Positions 1-9,163 of a stretch of DNA of 64,000 nucleotides are shown in pieces. The translations under genes and the position numbers were made by a program. The notes beneath the pieces were generated by a model. The model saw only the letters and a program-made list of their open reading frames with translations. It ran no database searches and was not told the DNA's origin. Numbering within the stretch: position 1 is the first letter of the stretch; each line of letters opens with the position of its first letter. Source of the stretch: Pseudomonadota bacterium (GTDB taxonomy: Bacteria; Pseudomonadota; Alphaproteobacteria; Rhizobiales; Rhizobiaceae); the NCBI GenBank assembly GCA_023457435.1, contig JAEWLS010000030.1, forward strand, positions 177,628 to 241,627, in the 5' to 3' direction.

Positions 1-1286
<1,286 letters not shown>

Positions 1287-1382
1287 GGCGTTCTCCGGGA
1301 TCGATGCTGTTTCAGAATGGGTGTGGCCCGCGCGGCGGGCATGGTGGCGGCTGCCTACCAGATCGGCAGCCGGTATACAATG

Positions 1383-1404
1383 CGCATAAAGAAATCTTTA
1401 TGCG
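1383..1404. promoter_or_regulatory. Perfect palindrome upstream of ahcY, SamR/SahR-like operator candidate
   Basis: The arms CGCATAAAGA (1383-1392) and TCTTTATGCG (1395-1404) are perfect complements separated by AA. The site lies between the ptsH stop and the ahcY start. The core CATAAAGA-NN-TCTTTATG resembles, from memory, operators of ArsR-family SAM/SAH-responsive regulators that control methyl-cycle genes in alphaproteobacteria. That identification is inference; the palindrome itself is directly visible. Confidence 0.6.
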
Positions 1405-1413
1405 TCTATGCGC

Positions 1414-1716
1414 CTAGATTTCCTCGCCGAAGCGGGATGCGACGAGCTTGCCGAGCGACATCAGCGCGTCGCTGGCTTGTGGACCGCTGACCCGAACCTT
1501 GATGCAGCAGCCTGGTCCGGCGGCGAGCATCATCAGTCCCATAATCGACGTGCCGTCGACGGTCACCCCATCCTTCTCGACCTCGACATGGGCTTCGAAC
1601 GAGGCTGCCATCTGGACGAATTTCGCCGAGGCCCGTGCGTGGAGCCCGCGCTGGTTGACGATCGGAAACTCGCCGGAAGCGAAGCCCTGCGCCGCCGAGT
1701 AGGGAATGGCGCTCAT
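1414..1716 (-). CDS. ptsH: Phosphocarrier protein HPr
   Basis: HPr is the small phosphoryl carrier of the PTS. The 100-residue product has the active-site histidine in GLHARAS (His26) and the regulatory serine in GTSIMGLM (Ser57), the residue phosphorylated by HPr kinase in the family. The start ATG overlaps the EIIA stop in an ATGA (1713-1716), indicating translational coupling. No sugar-specific EIIB/EIIC is encoded nearby, and the gene sits with hprK and EIIA. In alphaproteobacteria this arrangement is a regulatory PTS, not a sugar importer. Confidence 0.96.
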   Translation of the reverse strand: MSAIPYSAAQGFASGEFPIVNQRGLHARASAKFVQMAASFEAHVEVEKDGVTVDGTSIMGLMMLAAGPGCCIKVRVSGPQASDALMSLGKLVASRFGEEI

Positions 1717-2114
1717 TTTGCCGCGAGCACCTGGCTTGCGACGTTGATGTACTTGCGGCCCGCCGCCTGCGCCTCGGTCAGCGACTTGTCCATGTCGTCG
1801 CCCTGGCGGGCGCCGCTGAGCTTGATCAGCATCGGCAGGTTCATGCCGGCGATCACCTCGACGCTGCCGGCCTGCATCACCGAGATCGCGAGATTGGAGG
1901 GCGTGCCGCCGAACATGTCGGTGAGAATGATGACGCCGGTGCCGGTATCGGCCCGCGCCACCGCGTCGATTATATCGGCCCGACGGCGTTCCATATCGTC
2001 GTCGGCGCCGATGCAAACGGTCTCGAAATTCTGTTGGGGCCCGACCACATGCTCGAGGGCATGGCGAAATTCCTCGGCGAGCCGACCGTGCGTGACAAGC
2101 ACGAGTCCGATCAT
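1713..2114 (-). CDS. manX: PTS EIIA component, mannose family
   Basis: The 133-residue protein is a lone EIIA domain of the mannose/sorbose type. The phosphorylatable histidine is His9 in LVLVTHGRLA, and DMFGGTPSNLA is the second family signature. It should accept phosphate from HPr in the cytoplasm. With no transport subunits nearby, it is probably a regulatory output protein of the incomplete PTS. It overlaps ptsH by 4 bp. A 155-bp gap separates it from hprK upstream, so an internal promoter is possible. Confidence 0.93.
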   Translation of the reverse strand: MIGLVLVTHGRLAEEFRHALEHVVGPQQNFETVCIGADDDMERRRADIIDAVARADTGTGVIILTDMFGGTPSNLAISVMQAGSVEVIAGMNLPMLIKLSGARQGDDMDKSLTEAQAAGRKYINVASQVLAAK

Positions 2115-2269
2115 TCTGGATTGGCTCCGGTCATCAACCCGATCGCTCCACCCGGCCGTTTTGCCGCGCCTCGGAGGGCAGGCGCGCTATGTTGTATGCA
2201 GCCGGAACATTGGCAAGCCCTTAAATGGAAGGGTGCAGGCCCATATTGCCGCAATGCAAAAAAAGCAAG

Positions 2270-2713
2270 TCACGCTTGGTAAGGCGGCAATCCGAGCCAG
2301 CCGCCGACAGCCCGGACCCCGGCATCGGCGCTGCCACCCGCAATGTCGATGCACGGCAGTTCCACCCCGCCGATCCGCTCGAAGCGTGCCTCCGCAAAGC
2401 GCGGCACCGAGCCTGCGGGGACCATGCGCACCAGCGCGTCGGCAACCATTGCCGGCAGGTGATCGATTGCCGCGGGCTCCCAGCCGCGCAGTTCGACAAG
2501 GCCTGCGATCGGAGGGGGCGTTCTGACGACCAGGCGCCCGGAGCGCTCCTCGATGAAAACCTGGTCGTCGCTCACCAGCCAGCCGAAAATCTTTCGAACG
2601 GCACAGTGTTCGAGCAGCGCCAGGCAGAGTTCCGTCTTTCCCGAACCGGACGGGCCAGTGATGAGCAATCCCTTGCGGCCGAGCACCACGGCGCAGGCGT
2701 GCAGGTTCTGCAC
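2270..2713 (-). CDS. hprK: Short HPr kinase/phosphorylase
   Basis: The enzyme phosphorylates HPr on serine. The P-loop GPSGSGKT is at residues 20-27, and the HprK signature region GLVELRG follows at about residue 66. At 147 residues it is only the catalytic domain: the N-terminal domain of the roughly 310-residue Firmicutes enzyme is absent, as is usual in alphaproteobacteria. It begins 7 bp after the chvG stop, so it is probably co-transcribed with the two-component system and links PTS state to ChvG/ChvI output. Confidence 0.94.
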   Translation of the reverse strand: MQNLHACAVVLGRKGLLITGPSGSGKTELCLALLEHCAVRKIFGWLVSDDQVFIEERSGRLVVRTPPPIAGLVELRGWEPAAIDHLPAMVADALVRMVPAGSVPRFAEARFERIGGVELPCIDIAGGSADAGVRAVGGWLGLPPYQA

Positions 2714-2720
2714 TTGCGTC

Positions 2721-4517
2721 TCAGGCTTCCGCCGGCAGCGCCACCACGAAGCGCGCGCCGCGGATGTCGCCCGGCTTTCCGCCGCTCATGTTTTCGGCCG
2801 TCAGCGTGCCGCCATGCGCCTCGACGATCTGCCGGCTGATCGACAGGCCGAGACCCGAATTCTGTCCGAACGCTTCGCCGGCCGGGCGATCGGTATAAAA
2901 ACGCTCGAAGATGCGCTCCAGGGCGTCGGGTCGGATGCCGGGGCCGTTGTCTTCCACGGTCACGATGTTGTGTCGTCCGCTGCGCGACAGGCCGACGACG
3001 ATGCGCCCGTTTTCCGCCGGCACGAAGGAGCGGGCGTTGTCGATGAGATTGGCGATAACCTGGCCCAGCCGCGACTCGTGGCCGACGACGAAGTAACCCT
3101 TCACGCCCTGCGGCAGCTTGGCCGCCTTGAAATCGATCTCGACCACCTTCTTGTTGCGCGCGACGTCGCGCGAGATCGCGATGAGCTCGGTCAGGAACTT
3201 CTTGAGGTCGACGCGGCCGGCGTCGACGCGCGCCAGTTCGGCGTCGAGGCGCGATGCGTCGGAAATGTCGGTGATGAGCCGGTCGAGCCTGCGTACATCG
3301 TGCTGGATCACCTCGAGCAGCCGCTCGCGCGACGCTTCGCTCTTCGCCAGCGGAAGTGTCTCGACCGCCGAGCGAAGCGAGGTCAGGGGGTTCTTGAGCT
3401 CGTGGCTGACGTCGGCGGCGAAGCTTTCGATCGCCTCGATCCGCGCGTAGAGCGCGTTGGTCATGTCGCGGATGGCGATCGAGAGGTTGCCGATCTCGTC
3501 CTGGCGGTCGGAGAAGTCCGGGATCTCCTCGCGGTTCTTGACGCCCCGGCGCACCCGCACCGCGGCGGCAGCCAGCCGACGCAGCGGGTTGGCGATCGTC
3601 GAGGCGAGCAGCATCGACAGGATCGCCGTCACCAGTGCCGCCACCGCGAACACACGGAAGATCGCCATGCGCTCGGCCGCGACGATCTTGTCGATGTCGC
3701 CGCCCTGCGTCGAAAGCATGAGCGCGCCGAGCACCGCGCGGAAGCGCTGCACCGGGACTGCGACCGAGACGATCATCTCGCCATGCTCGCTGACGCGCAC
3801 GACCGTCGACGGGCCGCCGGTCAGCGCGCTGACCACTTCCGGATAGGCCGAGCCGCTGCCGCCCGGCTGCTCCGTGTAGACCGGCAGGTCGGTGCGCCGG
3901 AAGAATGCGGTGACGGCGTTGCCGATGCGGTCGAACAGCCCCGGCTCCGCCTCGTTCAGGGTTGGCAGGTCGTAGCGGAGGATTTGCCCGCGCGAATAAA
4001 GATGCCGCGAATCGAGCAGCAGGTTGGCGTCGCGGTCGTAGATACGGGCGCGCGTCCGCGTCGGCGAGATCAGGCGCCGCAGCACCGGGGCGACGCGCTC
4101 CGGATTGATCGGGAAGTCGAGGCTGTCGAGCCGCTCGGAGCCCGGCGGCAGGCTCTCGCCGGCCTGCAGTTCCAGCAGCTTCTCCGGATCGATGCTGATC
4201 GTCCCGGTCTCGACCGTTGCCGACGCGGCGATGGCGCCGGCGATGATCTCGCCCTGCGTCATCAGGCTTTCGACGCGCGCGTCGATCAGCCCGTCGCGGA
4301 ACTGGTTGAGGTAGAGGATGCCGACGACCAGGACGCCGAGCCCGGCAAGGTTCAGCACGACGATGCGTTGCGTCAGGCTCGAGAAGATATAGTGCCCGAG
4401 CACGCGCCGCATCGGCAGGAAAAGCTTGGACAGGACGGACGGCCGGGCCAGGGCGGCGCGGCGTCCGCCGCGCGCCTTCTCGTCGTTCCTGCTCGGTGTT
4501 TCGCTGGCTATAGCCAT
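2721..4517 (-). CDS. chvG: Sensor histidine kinase ChvG/ExoS
   Basis: This is the inner-membrane sensor kinase of the ChvG/ChvI envelope and host-signal system. The 598 residues show a cytoplasmic N-terminus, a first membrane segment at about 52-70, a periplasmic sensor region to about 280, and a second membrane segment at about 286-308. A HAMP-like linker follows. The H-box FAADVSHELKNPLTSLRS has the phospho-acceptor His372, and the C-terminal ATPase domain carries DNGPGI and GLGLSI motifs. It lies 15 bp downstream of chvI and is followed closely by hprK, the conserved rhizobial order. Confidence 0.96.
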   Translation of the reverse strand: MAIASETPSRNDEKARGGRRAALARPSVLSKLFLPMRRVLGHYIFSSLTQRIVVLNLAGLGVLVVGILYLNQFRDGLIDARVESLMTQGEIIAGAIAASATVETGTISIDPEKLLELQAGESLPPGSERLDSLDFPINPERVAPVLRRLISPTRTRARIYDRDANLLLDSRHLYSRGQILRYDLPTLNEAEPGLFDRIGNAVTAFFRRTDLPVYTEQPGGSGSAYPEVVSALTGGPSTVVRVSEHGEMIVSVAVPVQRFRAVLGALMLSTQGGDIDKIVAAERMAIFRVFAVAALVTAILSMLLASTIANPLRRLAAAAVRVRRGVKNREEIPDFSDRQDEIGNLSIAIRDMTNALYARIEAIESFAADVSHELKNPLTSLRSAVETLPLAKSEASRERLLEVIQHDVRRLDRLITDISDASRLDAELARVDAGRVDLKKFLTELIAISRDVARNKKVVEIDFKAAKLPQGVKGYFVVGHESRLGQVIANLIDNARSFVPAENGRIVVGLSRSGRHNIVTVEDNGPGIRPDALERIFERFYTDRPAGEAFGQNSGLGLSISRQIVEAHGGTLTAENMSGGKPGDIRGARFVVALPAEA

Positions 4518-4532
4518 GCGCTCCGTTCCGGG

Positions 4533-5234
4533 TCAGACCTCCCGGAAGCGGTATCCCACCCCGTAGAGCGTCTCGATCATGTCGAAGTCGTCGTCGACCG
4601 ACTTGAACTTCTTCCGCAGCCTCTTGATGTGGCTGTCGATAGTGCGGTCGTCGACGTAGACCTGCTCATCATAGGCCGAATCCATCAACGCGTCGCGGCT
4701 CTTGACCACGCCCGGGCGCTGCGCCAGCGAGTGCAGTATGAGGAACTCGGTGACGGTCAGGGTCACCGGCTCGCCCTTCCAGGTGCAGGTGTGCCGCTCC
4801 TGGTCCATGACCAGTTGCCCGCGCTCCAGCGATTTCTGCTGCGCCGTCGGATTCTTCGCCGCCTGCTCGCGTGCGCTGGCGCGCCGCAGCACCGCCTTCA
4901 CCCGCTCGACGAGCAGGCGCTGCGAAAACGGCTTCTTGATGAAATCGTCGGCGCCCATCTTGAGGCCGAAGAGTTCGTCGATCTCGTCGTCCTTCGACGT
5001 CAGGAAGATCACCGGCAGATCGGTCTTCTGGCGCAGCCTGCGCAGCAGCTCCATCCCGTCCATGCGCGGCATCTTGATGTCGAGGATGGCGAGGTTCGGC
5101 TGCCGCGTGGCGAAACCCTCGAGCGCCGACGCTCCGTCGGTGTAGGTTTCCACGCGGTATCCCTCGGATTCCAGCGCGATCGACACGGAGGTCAGGATAT
5201 TCCGGTCGTCGTCGACGAGCGCGATTGTTGCCAT
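4533..5234 (-). CDS. chvI: Response regulator ChvI (OmpR family)
   Basis: A receiver domain with the phosphorylatable aspartate in AILDIKMPRMDG (Asp52 from the chosen start) is followed by an OmpR-type winged helix ending TLYGVGYRFREV. The start MATIALVDDDRN at 5234 matches the usual beginning of ChvI. An in-frame ATG at 5252 would add six residues. The partner kinase ChvG is immediately downstream. In rhizobia this regulator controls exopolysaccharide, envelope and acid-response genes. It is divergent from pckA across about 310 bp. Confidence 0.96.
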   Translation of the reverse strand: MATIALVDDDRNILTSVSIALESEGYRVETYTDGASALEGFATRQPNLAILDIKMPRMDGMELLRRLRQKTDLPVIFLTSKDDEIDELFGLKMGADDFIKKPFSQRLLVERVKAVLRRASAREQAAKNPTAQQKSLERGQLVMDQERHTCTWKGEPVTLTVTEFLILHSLAQRPGVVKSRDALMDSAYDEQVYVDDRTIDSHIKRLRKKFKSVDDDFDMIETLYGVGYRFREV

Positions 5235-5402
5235 GTCCAGCGGATCCCTCATAAGCGGGCGTCCCTTCCTGCTTCAGGAAGGCGCCATTGGCGGACAAAT
5301 TAGGTACAAAATGTGGCGCGCCATGCCAAGCGCATCCGGCGTTATTCACCGCGACGGTTGAACAAGCTTTGTGCAGCCCCGCGGCAAACCTGCCTAGCTA
5401 AA

Positions 5403-5434
5403 CGATTTAAACAGAATTCAAATTCTTTAAATCG
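5403..5434. promoter_or_regulatory. Inverted repeat in the chvI-pckA intergenic region
   Basis: CGATTTAAA (5403-5411) and TTTAAATCG (5426-5434) form a perfect 9-bp inverted repeat around a 14-bp AT-rich spacer that contains GAATTC. It lies 112 bp upstream of the pckA start in a strongly AT-rich patch of a GC-rich chromosome. It is a candidate binding site for a dimeric regulator of pckA or chvI. No specific regulator can be named from the sequence. Confidence 0.5.
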
Positions 5435-5545
5435 ATTATTGGTTTGATATCCTTGGACATTTCTGGTTTGGCACCCGAACTGTCGCGGCGCCGGGAGGTT
5501 TCGGCTCCCGCTTGCCGCAGGCGTCGTCTCAGTTCTGGGGGGATC

Positions 5546-7156
5546 ATGGAAGAGATCGGTATTCGCAACCCGGCCCGGGGCATCGAGACGACCGGCCTCT
5601 CCGAAACGGGTACTCTGCGCTTCAACCTCCAGGAAGCCGAACTCTACGAGCAGGCCCTTCGCCGCGGCGAGGCTGTGCTGACCGCCGATGGTGCGCTCGT
5701 CGCCTATACGGGGCAGCACACGGGGCGTTCGCCCAAGGACAAGTTCGTCGTCCGCGACGAGACCACCGAGGCCGCGGTCTGGTGGGACAACAACAAGCCG
5801 ATGACCCCGGCGCACTTCGAAGCGCTCTATTCCGATTTCAAGGCGCATGCCCGCGGCCGCGAACTGTTCGTGCAGGACCTGATCGGTGGCGCCGACCCGA
5901 AACAGGAGCTGCGCACCCGAGTTGTCACCGAGCTCGCCTGGCACTCGCTGTTCATCCGCAACCTGCTGATCCGTCCGGAGCGCGAGGCGCTGTCGTCGTT
6001 CGAACCGCAGATGACGATCATCGACCTGCCCAGCTTCAAGGCCGACCCGGCCCGCCACGGCACGCGCAGCGAGACCGTCATCGCCATCGACTTCAAGCGC
6101 ATGATCGTGCTGATCGGCGGCACAGCCTATGCGGGCGAGATGAAGAAGTCGGTTTTCACCGCGCTCAACTACCTGTTGCCCGCCCGCGGCGTCATGCCGA
6201 TGCACTGCTCGGCCAATGTCGGACCGGGCGGCGACGCGGCCATCTTCTTCGGCCTCTCCGGCACCGGCAAGACGACGCTGTCCGCCGATCCGCATCGCAC
6301 CCTGCTCGGTGACGACGAGCATGGCTGGGGACCGAACGGCATCTTCAATTTCGAGGGCGGCTGCTACGCCAAGACGATCCGTCTGTCGGCCGAGGCCGAA
6401 CCGGAGATCTACTCCACCACCAGGCGCTTCGGCACCGTGCTCGAGAACATCCCGCTGAACGAGAAGCGCATCCCGGACCTCGACGACGAGAGCCTGACCG
6501 AGAACACGCGCGCTGCCTACCCCCTGCACTTCATCGCCAATGCGAGCCCGACCGGCCGCTCCGGCCATCCGACCAACATCGTCATGCTGACGGCGGACGC
6601 GTTCGGGGTGATGCCGCCCATCGCGCGCCTCACTCCCGCGCAGGCGATGTACCATTTCATCTCGGGCTACACCGCCAAGGTCGCCGGCACGGAGCGCGGC
6701 GTCACCGAACCGACGCCGGAGTTCTCCGCCTGCTTCGGCTCGCCCTTCCTGCCGCTGCACCCGTCCGAGTACGGCAACCTCCTGCGCGACCTGATCGCGC
6801 GGCACGATGTCAGCTGCTGGCTGGTCAACACCGGCTGGACCGGCGGCGCTCACGGCGTCGGCAAGCGCATGCCGATCCAGGCGACGCGCCGGCTGCTTTC
6901 CGCCGCGCTCGACTGTTCGATCAAGTCGTCGTCGTTCCGCACCGATCCGAACTTCGGCTTCGAGGTGCCCACCTTCGTCAAGGGCGTCGACCAGTCGATA
7001 CTCGACCCGCGCTCGACCTGGGCCGATCCGGTTGCCTACGACCGCCAGGCGCGCAAGCTGGTCGGCATGTTCATCGATAACTTCGCCAAGTTCGACCAGC
7101 ACGTCGACCACGCTGTGCGCAGCGCTGCGCCCCAGCTTCAGGTCGCTGCCGAGTAG
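5546..7156 (+). CDS. pckA: Phosphoenolpyruvate carboxykinase (ATP)
   Basis: The enzyme converts oxaloacetate and ATP to phosphoenolpyruvate, CO2 and ADP, the entry to gluconeogenesis. The 536-residue protein has the kinase-1a loop GLSGTGKT at residues 236-243, the GDDEHGW segment, and the start TGQHTGRSPKDKF of the substrate-binding region. The ATG at 5546 is preceded by a GGGGGG ribosome-binding tract. The reading frame stays open further upstream, but that extension lacks family similarity. Divergence from chvI matches rhizobial chromosomes. Confidence 0.97.
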   Translation: MEEIGIRNPARGIETTGLSETGTLRFNLQEAELYEQALRRGEAVLTADGALVAYTGQHTGRSPKDKFVVRDETTEAAVWWDNNKPMTPAHFEALYSDFKAHARGRELFVQDLIGGADPKQELRTRVVTELAWHSLFIRNLLIRPEREALSSFEPQMTIIDLPSFKADPARHGTRSETVIAIDFKRMIVLIGGTAYAGEMKKSVFTALNYLLPARGVMPMHCSANVGPGGDAAIFFGLSGTGKTTLSADPHRTLLGDDEHGWGPNGIFNFEGGCYAKTIRLSAEAEPEIYSTTRRFGTVLENIPLNEKRIPDLDDESLTENTRAAYPLHFIANASPTGRSGHPTNIVMLTADAFGVMPPIARLTPAQAMYHFISGYTAKVAGTERGVTEPTPEFSACFGSPFLPLHPSEYGNLLRDLIARHDVSCWLVNTGWTGGAHGVGKRMPIQATRRLLSAALDCSIKSSSFRTDPNFGFEVPTFVKGVDQSILDPRSTWADPVAYDRQARKLVGMFIDNFAKFDQHVDHAVRSAAPQLQVAAE

Positions 7157-7162
7157 ACGGCC

Positions 7163-7180
7163 CGGCGGGCTTGCCCGCCG
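7163..7180 (+). terminator. GC-rich hairpin after pckA
   Basis: CGGCGGGC and GCCCGCCG are perfect complements around TT, starting 7 bp after the pckA stop. There is no T-run after it, so it may be a weak or factor-assisted terminator. Confidence 0.4.
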
Positions 7181-7229
7181 CTGGCTGCTGCCGTTATCTG
7201 CGCGCGTCGCTTCGCGCGCGGGTAGGCCG

Positions 7230-7667
7230 ATGGATTTCACTGCCGACATCGAGGTTGCGCCCGGCGTGGTGATCCGCGCCGCCGATCTCACCGAGAGCTT
7301 CATCCGAGCCTCCGGGCCGGGTGGCCAGAACGTCAACAAGGTCGCGACCGCCGTTCAGCTGCGCTTCGATGTGCGCGGGGCGACCGGCGTCCCCGACGAC
7401 ATCAAGCCGCGCCTGCTTCGGCTGGCCGGGCAGCGCGCCACCAAGGACGACGTCATCGTCATCGAGGCGAGCCGCTTCCGGCTCCAGGAGCGCAACCGCG
7501 AGGACGCGCGCGAGCGGCTGGCTGTGCTTCTCGCAAAGGCCGCGGAACCGCCGCCGCCGCCGCGCCGCAAGACCAGGCCCACCAAGGGCTCGGTGGAACG
7601 CCGTCTCAAGTCCAAGGCGGGACGATCCACTGTGAAGAAGCTGCGCGGCCGGGTGGATCGCGACTAG
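7230..7667 (+). CDS. arfB: Alternative ribosome-rescue factor ArfB (YaeJ)
   Basis: This peptidyl-tRNA hydrolase releases peptides from ribosomes stalled without a stop codon. The 145-residue protein has the catalytic GGQ at residues 31-33 within SGPGGQNVNKVAT, and a long basic C-terminal tail rich in K/R, which in ArfB enters the empty mRNA channel. A PPPPPRRK linker separates domain and tail. Absence of a codon-recognition domain separates it from RF1/RF2. The ATG at 7230 gives the normal family length. Confidence 0.95.
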   Translation: MDFTADIEVAPGVVIRAADLTESFIRASGPGGQNVNKVATAVQLRFDVRGATGVPDDIKPRLLRLAGQRATKDDVIVIEASRFRLQERNREDARERLAVLLAKAAEPPPPPRRKTRPTKGSVERRLKSKAGRSTVKKLRGRVDRD

Positions 7668-7746
7668 GCCCTGGGGCGACACCATTGGCTTCCGCATGGC
7701 GGACGTGCTAGCAGGCCGGCTTTCCCGAACCCGAGTGGAGACTCCA

Positions 7747-8871
7747 ATGGCCGTTGCTCAGCCACCCTATCGCGCCGACCATGTCGGCAGCCTGTTGCGG
7801 CCCGCCGAGGTCAAGGCGAAGCGCAAGGCCTACTACGACGACAGGACGATCCCCCTCGAGGATCTCGAAGCCGCCGAGGACGCGGCGATCGTCGAAGCCA
7901 TCAGGATGCAGGAGAATGTCGGCCTCCCGGTCGTGACCGATGGCGAGATCCGCCGCGCCTTCTGGCACTACGACTTCCTCGACGGTCTGATCGGCTTCGA
8001 CCTCGAGCGTCGGTCTGAGGGCGCGCAGTTCGCCGGCGTGCAGATGATCCCGGTTCACCCGGTCATGGACGAGCGTATCGACTTCCCCGCCGACCACCCG
8101 CATCTCGCGCACTTCAAGTTCGTCGCGCAGAACACCAGGGTGATGCCGAAGATCTCGATCCCCGGCCCGTCCTGCGCCCACTTCCGCACTGCGCCGGACG
8201 ACGTCCGCGTGAAGGCGTACCGCGACGACCTGCAGGCGATGTTCGACGACCTGGCGAAAGCCTACGCCAAGGCCGTGCAGGCGTTCTATGACGCCGGCTG
8301 CCGCTACATCCAGATGGACGATATCTTCTTCGCCTATCTGTGCGATCCGAAGCACCGCGAGGCCAAGAAGAAGCTCGGTCAGGACCCCGACTGGCTGGTC
8401 GACCGCTACGCCTGGATGATGCACGAGGCGCTCAAGGACAAGCCGGCCGACCTCGCCATCGGCATGCATCTGTGCCGCGGCAACTTCAAGTCGACCTACG
8501 CCGCCGAAGGAGCATACGACCTCGTCGCCGACACCGTCTTCAACAAGACCGGCGTCGATATCTTCTTCATGGAGTACGACACCGACCGCGCCGGCGGGCT
8601 GGAGCCGCTGAAGTTCCTTGCCAGGGGAAAGCAGCGCGTTTTGCCGGGCTTCATCACCACGAAAGTGGCGGCGCTCGAGAATCTCGACGACCTGAAGCGA
8701 AAGTTCGACGAGGCGAGCAAATATGCCGACATCGACCAGCTTGGCATTGCGCCGCAATGCGGCTTCTCGTCGACCGAGGATGGCAACGCCATCACCGAGG
8801 ACGACCAGAAGCGCAAGCTCGATCTCGTCGTGAAGACCGCCGAAGCGATCTGGGGCGGCGTCGCCAAATAG
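7747..8871 (+). CDS. Cobalamin-independent methionine synthase-like protein (YxjG/MetE C-terminal family)
   Basis: The 374-residue TIM-barrel protein corresponds to the catalytic C-terminal half of MetE without the N-terminal half. It begins YRADHVGSLLRP, typical of the YxjG/YxjH subfamily. Metal-ligand candidates are in GMHLCRGN (His-x-Cys) and in APQCGFSS near the C-terminus. It probably transfers a methyl group to homocysteine or a similar thiol, but the methyl donor in this subfamily is uncertain. The ATG at 7747 follows a GGAG at about 7737; the frame extends further upstream without a better site. Confidence 0.85.
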   Translation: MAVAQPPYRADHVGSLLRPAEVKAKRKAYYDDRTIPLEDLEAAEDAAIVEAIRMQENVGLPVVTDGEIRRAFWHYDFLDGLIGFDLERRSEGAQFAGVQMIPVHPVMDERIDFPADHPHLAHFKFVAQNTRVMPKISIPGPSCAHFRTAPDDVRVKAYRDDLQAMFDDLAKAYAKAVQAFYDAGCRYIQMDDIFFAYLCDPKHREAKKKLGQDPDWLVDRYAWMMHEALKDKPADLAIGMHLCRGNFKSTYAAEGAYDLVADTVFNKTGVDIFFMEYDTDRAGGLEPLKFLARGKQRVLPGFITTKVAALENLDDLKRKFDEASKYADIDQLGIAPQCGFSSTEDGNAITEDDQKRKLDLVVKTAEAIWGGVAK

Positions 8872-8957
8872 GCCGCCTGGCGGGCGTGCAACGATCTGCC
8901 TGTCCGCCGTTCACCGTTGAATGATTTGACCTGGCTCAAGGCTGCGCCCCACAACCG

Positions 8958-8994
8958 GGTTATGGTCGGCCCGGTTATGGTCGGCCCGGTCATG
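8958..8994. repeat. Tandem 15-bp repeat upstream of hemA
   Basis: The unit GGTTATGGTCGGCCC occurs twice head to tail (8958-8972 and 8973-8987), and a third partial copy with one substitution follows to 8994. It lies in the 292-bp gap before hemA. Confidence 0.85.
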
Positions 8995-9008
8995 TCTCAG
9001 GAGCCGTT

Positions 9009-9048
9009 CGGACGAGGGGGTACGGACGAGGGGGACGGCCGAGGGGGG
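9009..9048. repeat. G-tract repeats upstream of hemA
   Basis: CGGACGAGGGGG occurs at 9009-9020 and 9023-9034, followed by a related CCGAGGGGGG at 9039-9048. Three runs of five to six G lie within 40 bp, about 115-155 bp before the hemA start. Together with the 15-bp repeat this is the only structured sequence in the gap. A four-stranded G structure would need a fourth, shorter G-run, so it is possible but unproven. Confidence 0.7.
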
Positions 9049-9163
9049 CAATGAGCCGCACCTCACTGCCGGCCGGTCCGCTTGCCACAAGCGGTCCGTG
9101 CGCATAGGGGTTGGGAAAAGATAAGTGATTGTCGTCCGCGGGGCGGGCGTGAGACGGAATACG

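Noticed and set aside
1287..1413. SAH or SAM riboswitch before ahcY.
   Set aside because: I could not build a known riboswitch core; the visible structure is a short AT-rich palindrome more like a protein operator.
2553..5303. A 916-residue plus-strand frame opposite hprK, chvG and chvI.
   Set aside because: It is the antisense of three clear genes, arginine- and aspartate-rich, with no motifs: a GC-rich shadow frame.
5342..7339. A 665-residue minus-strand frame opposite pckA.
   Set aside because: It mirrors pckA in its reverse frame and has no family features.
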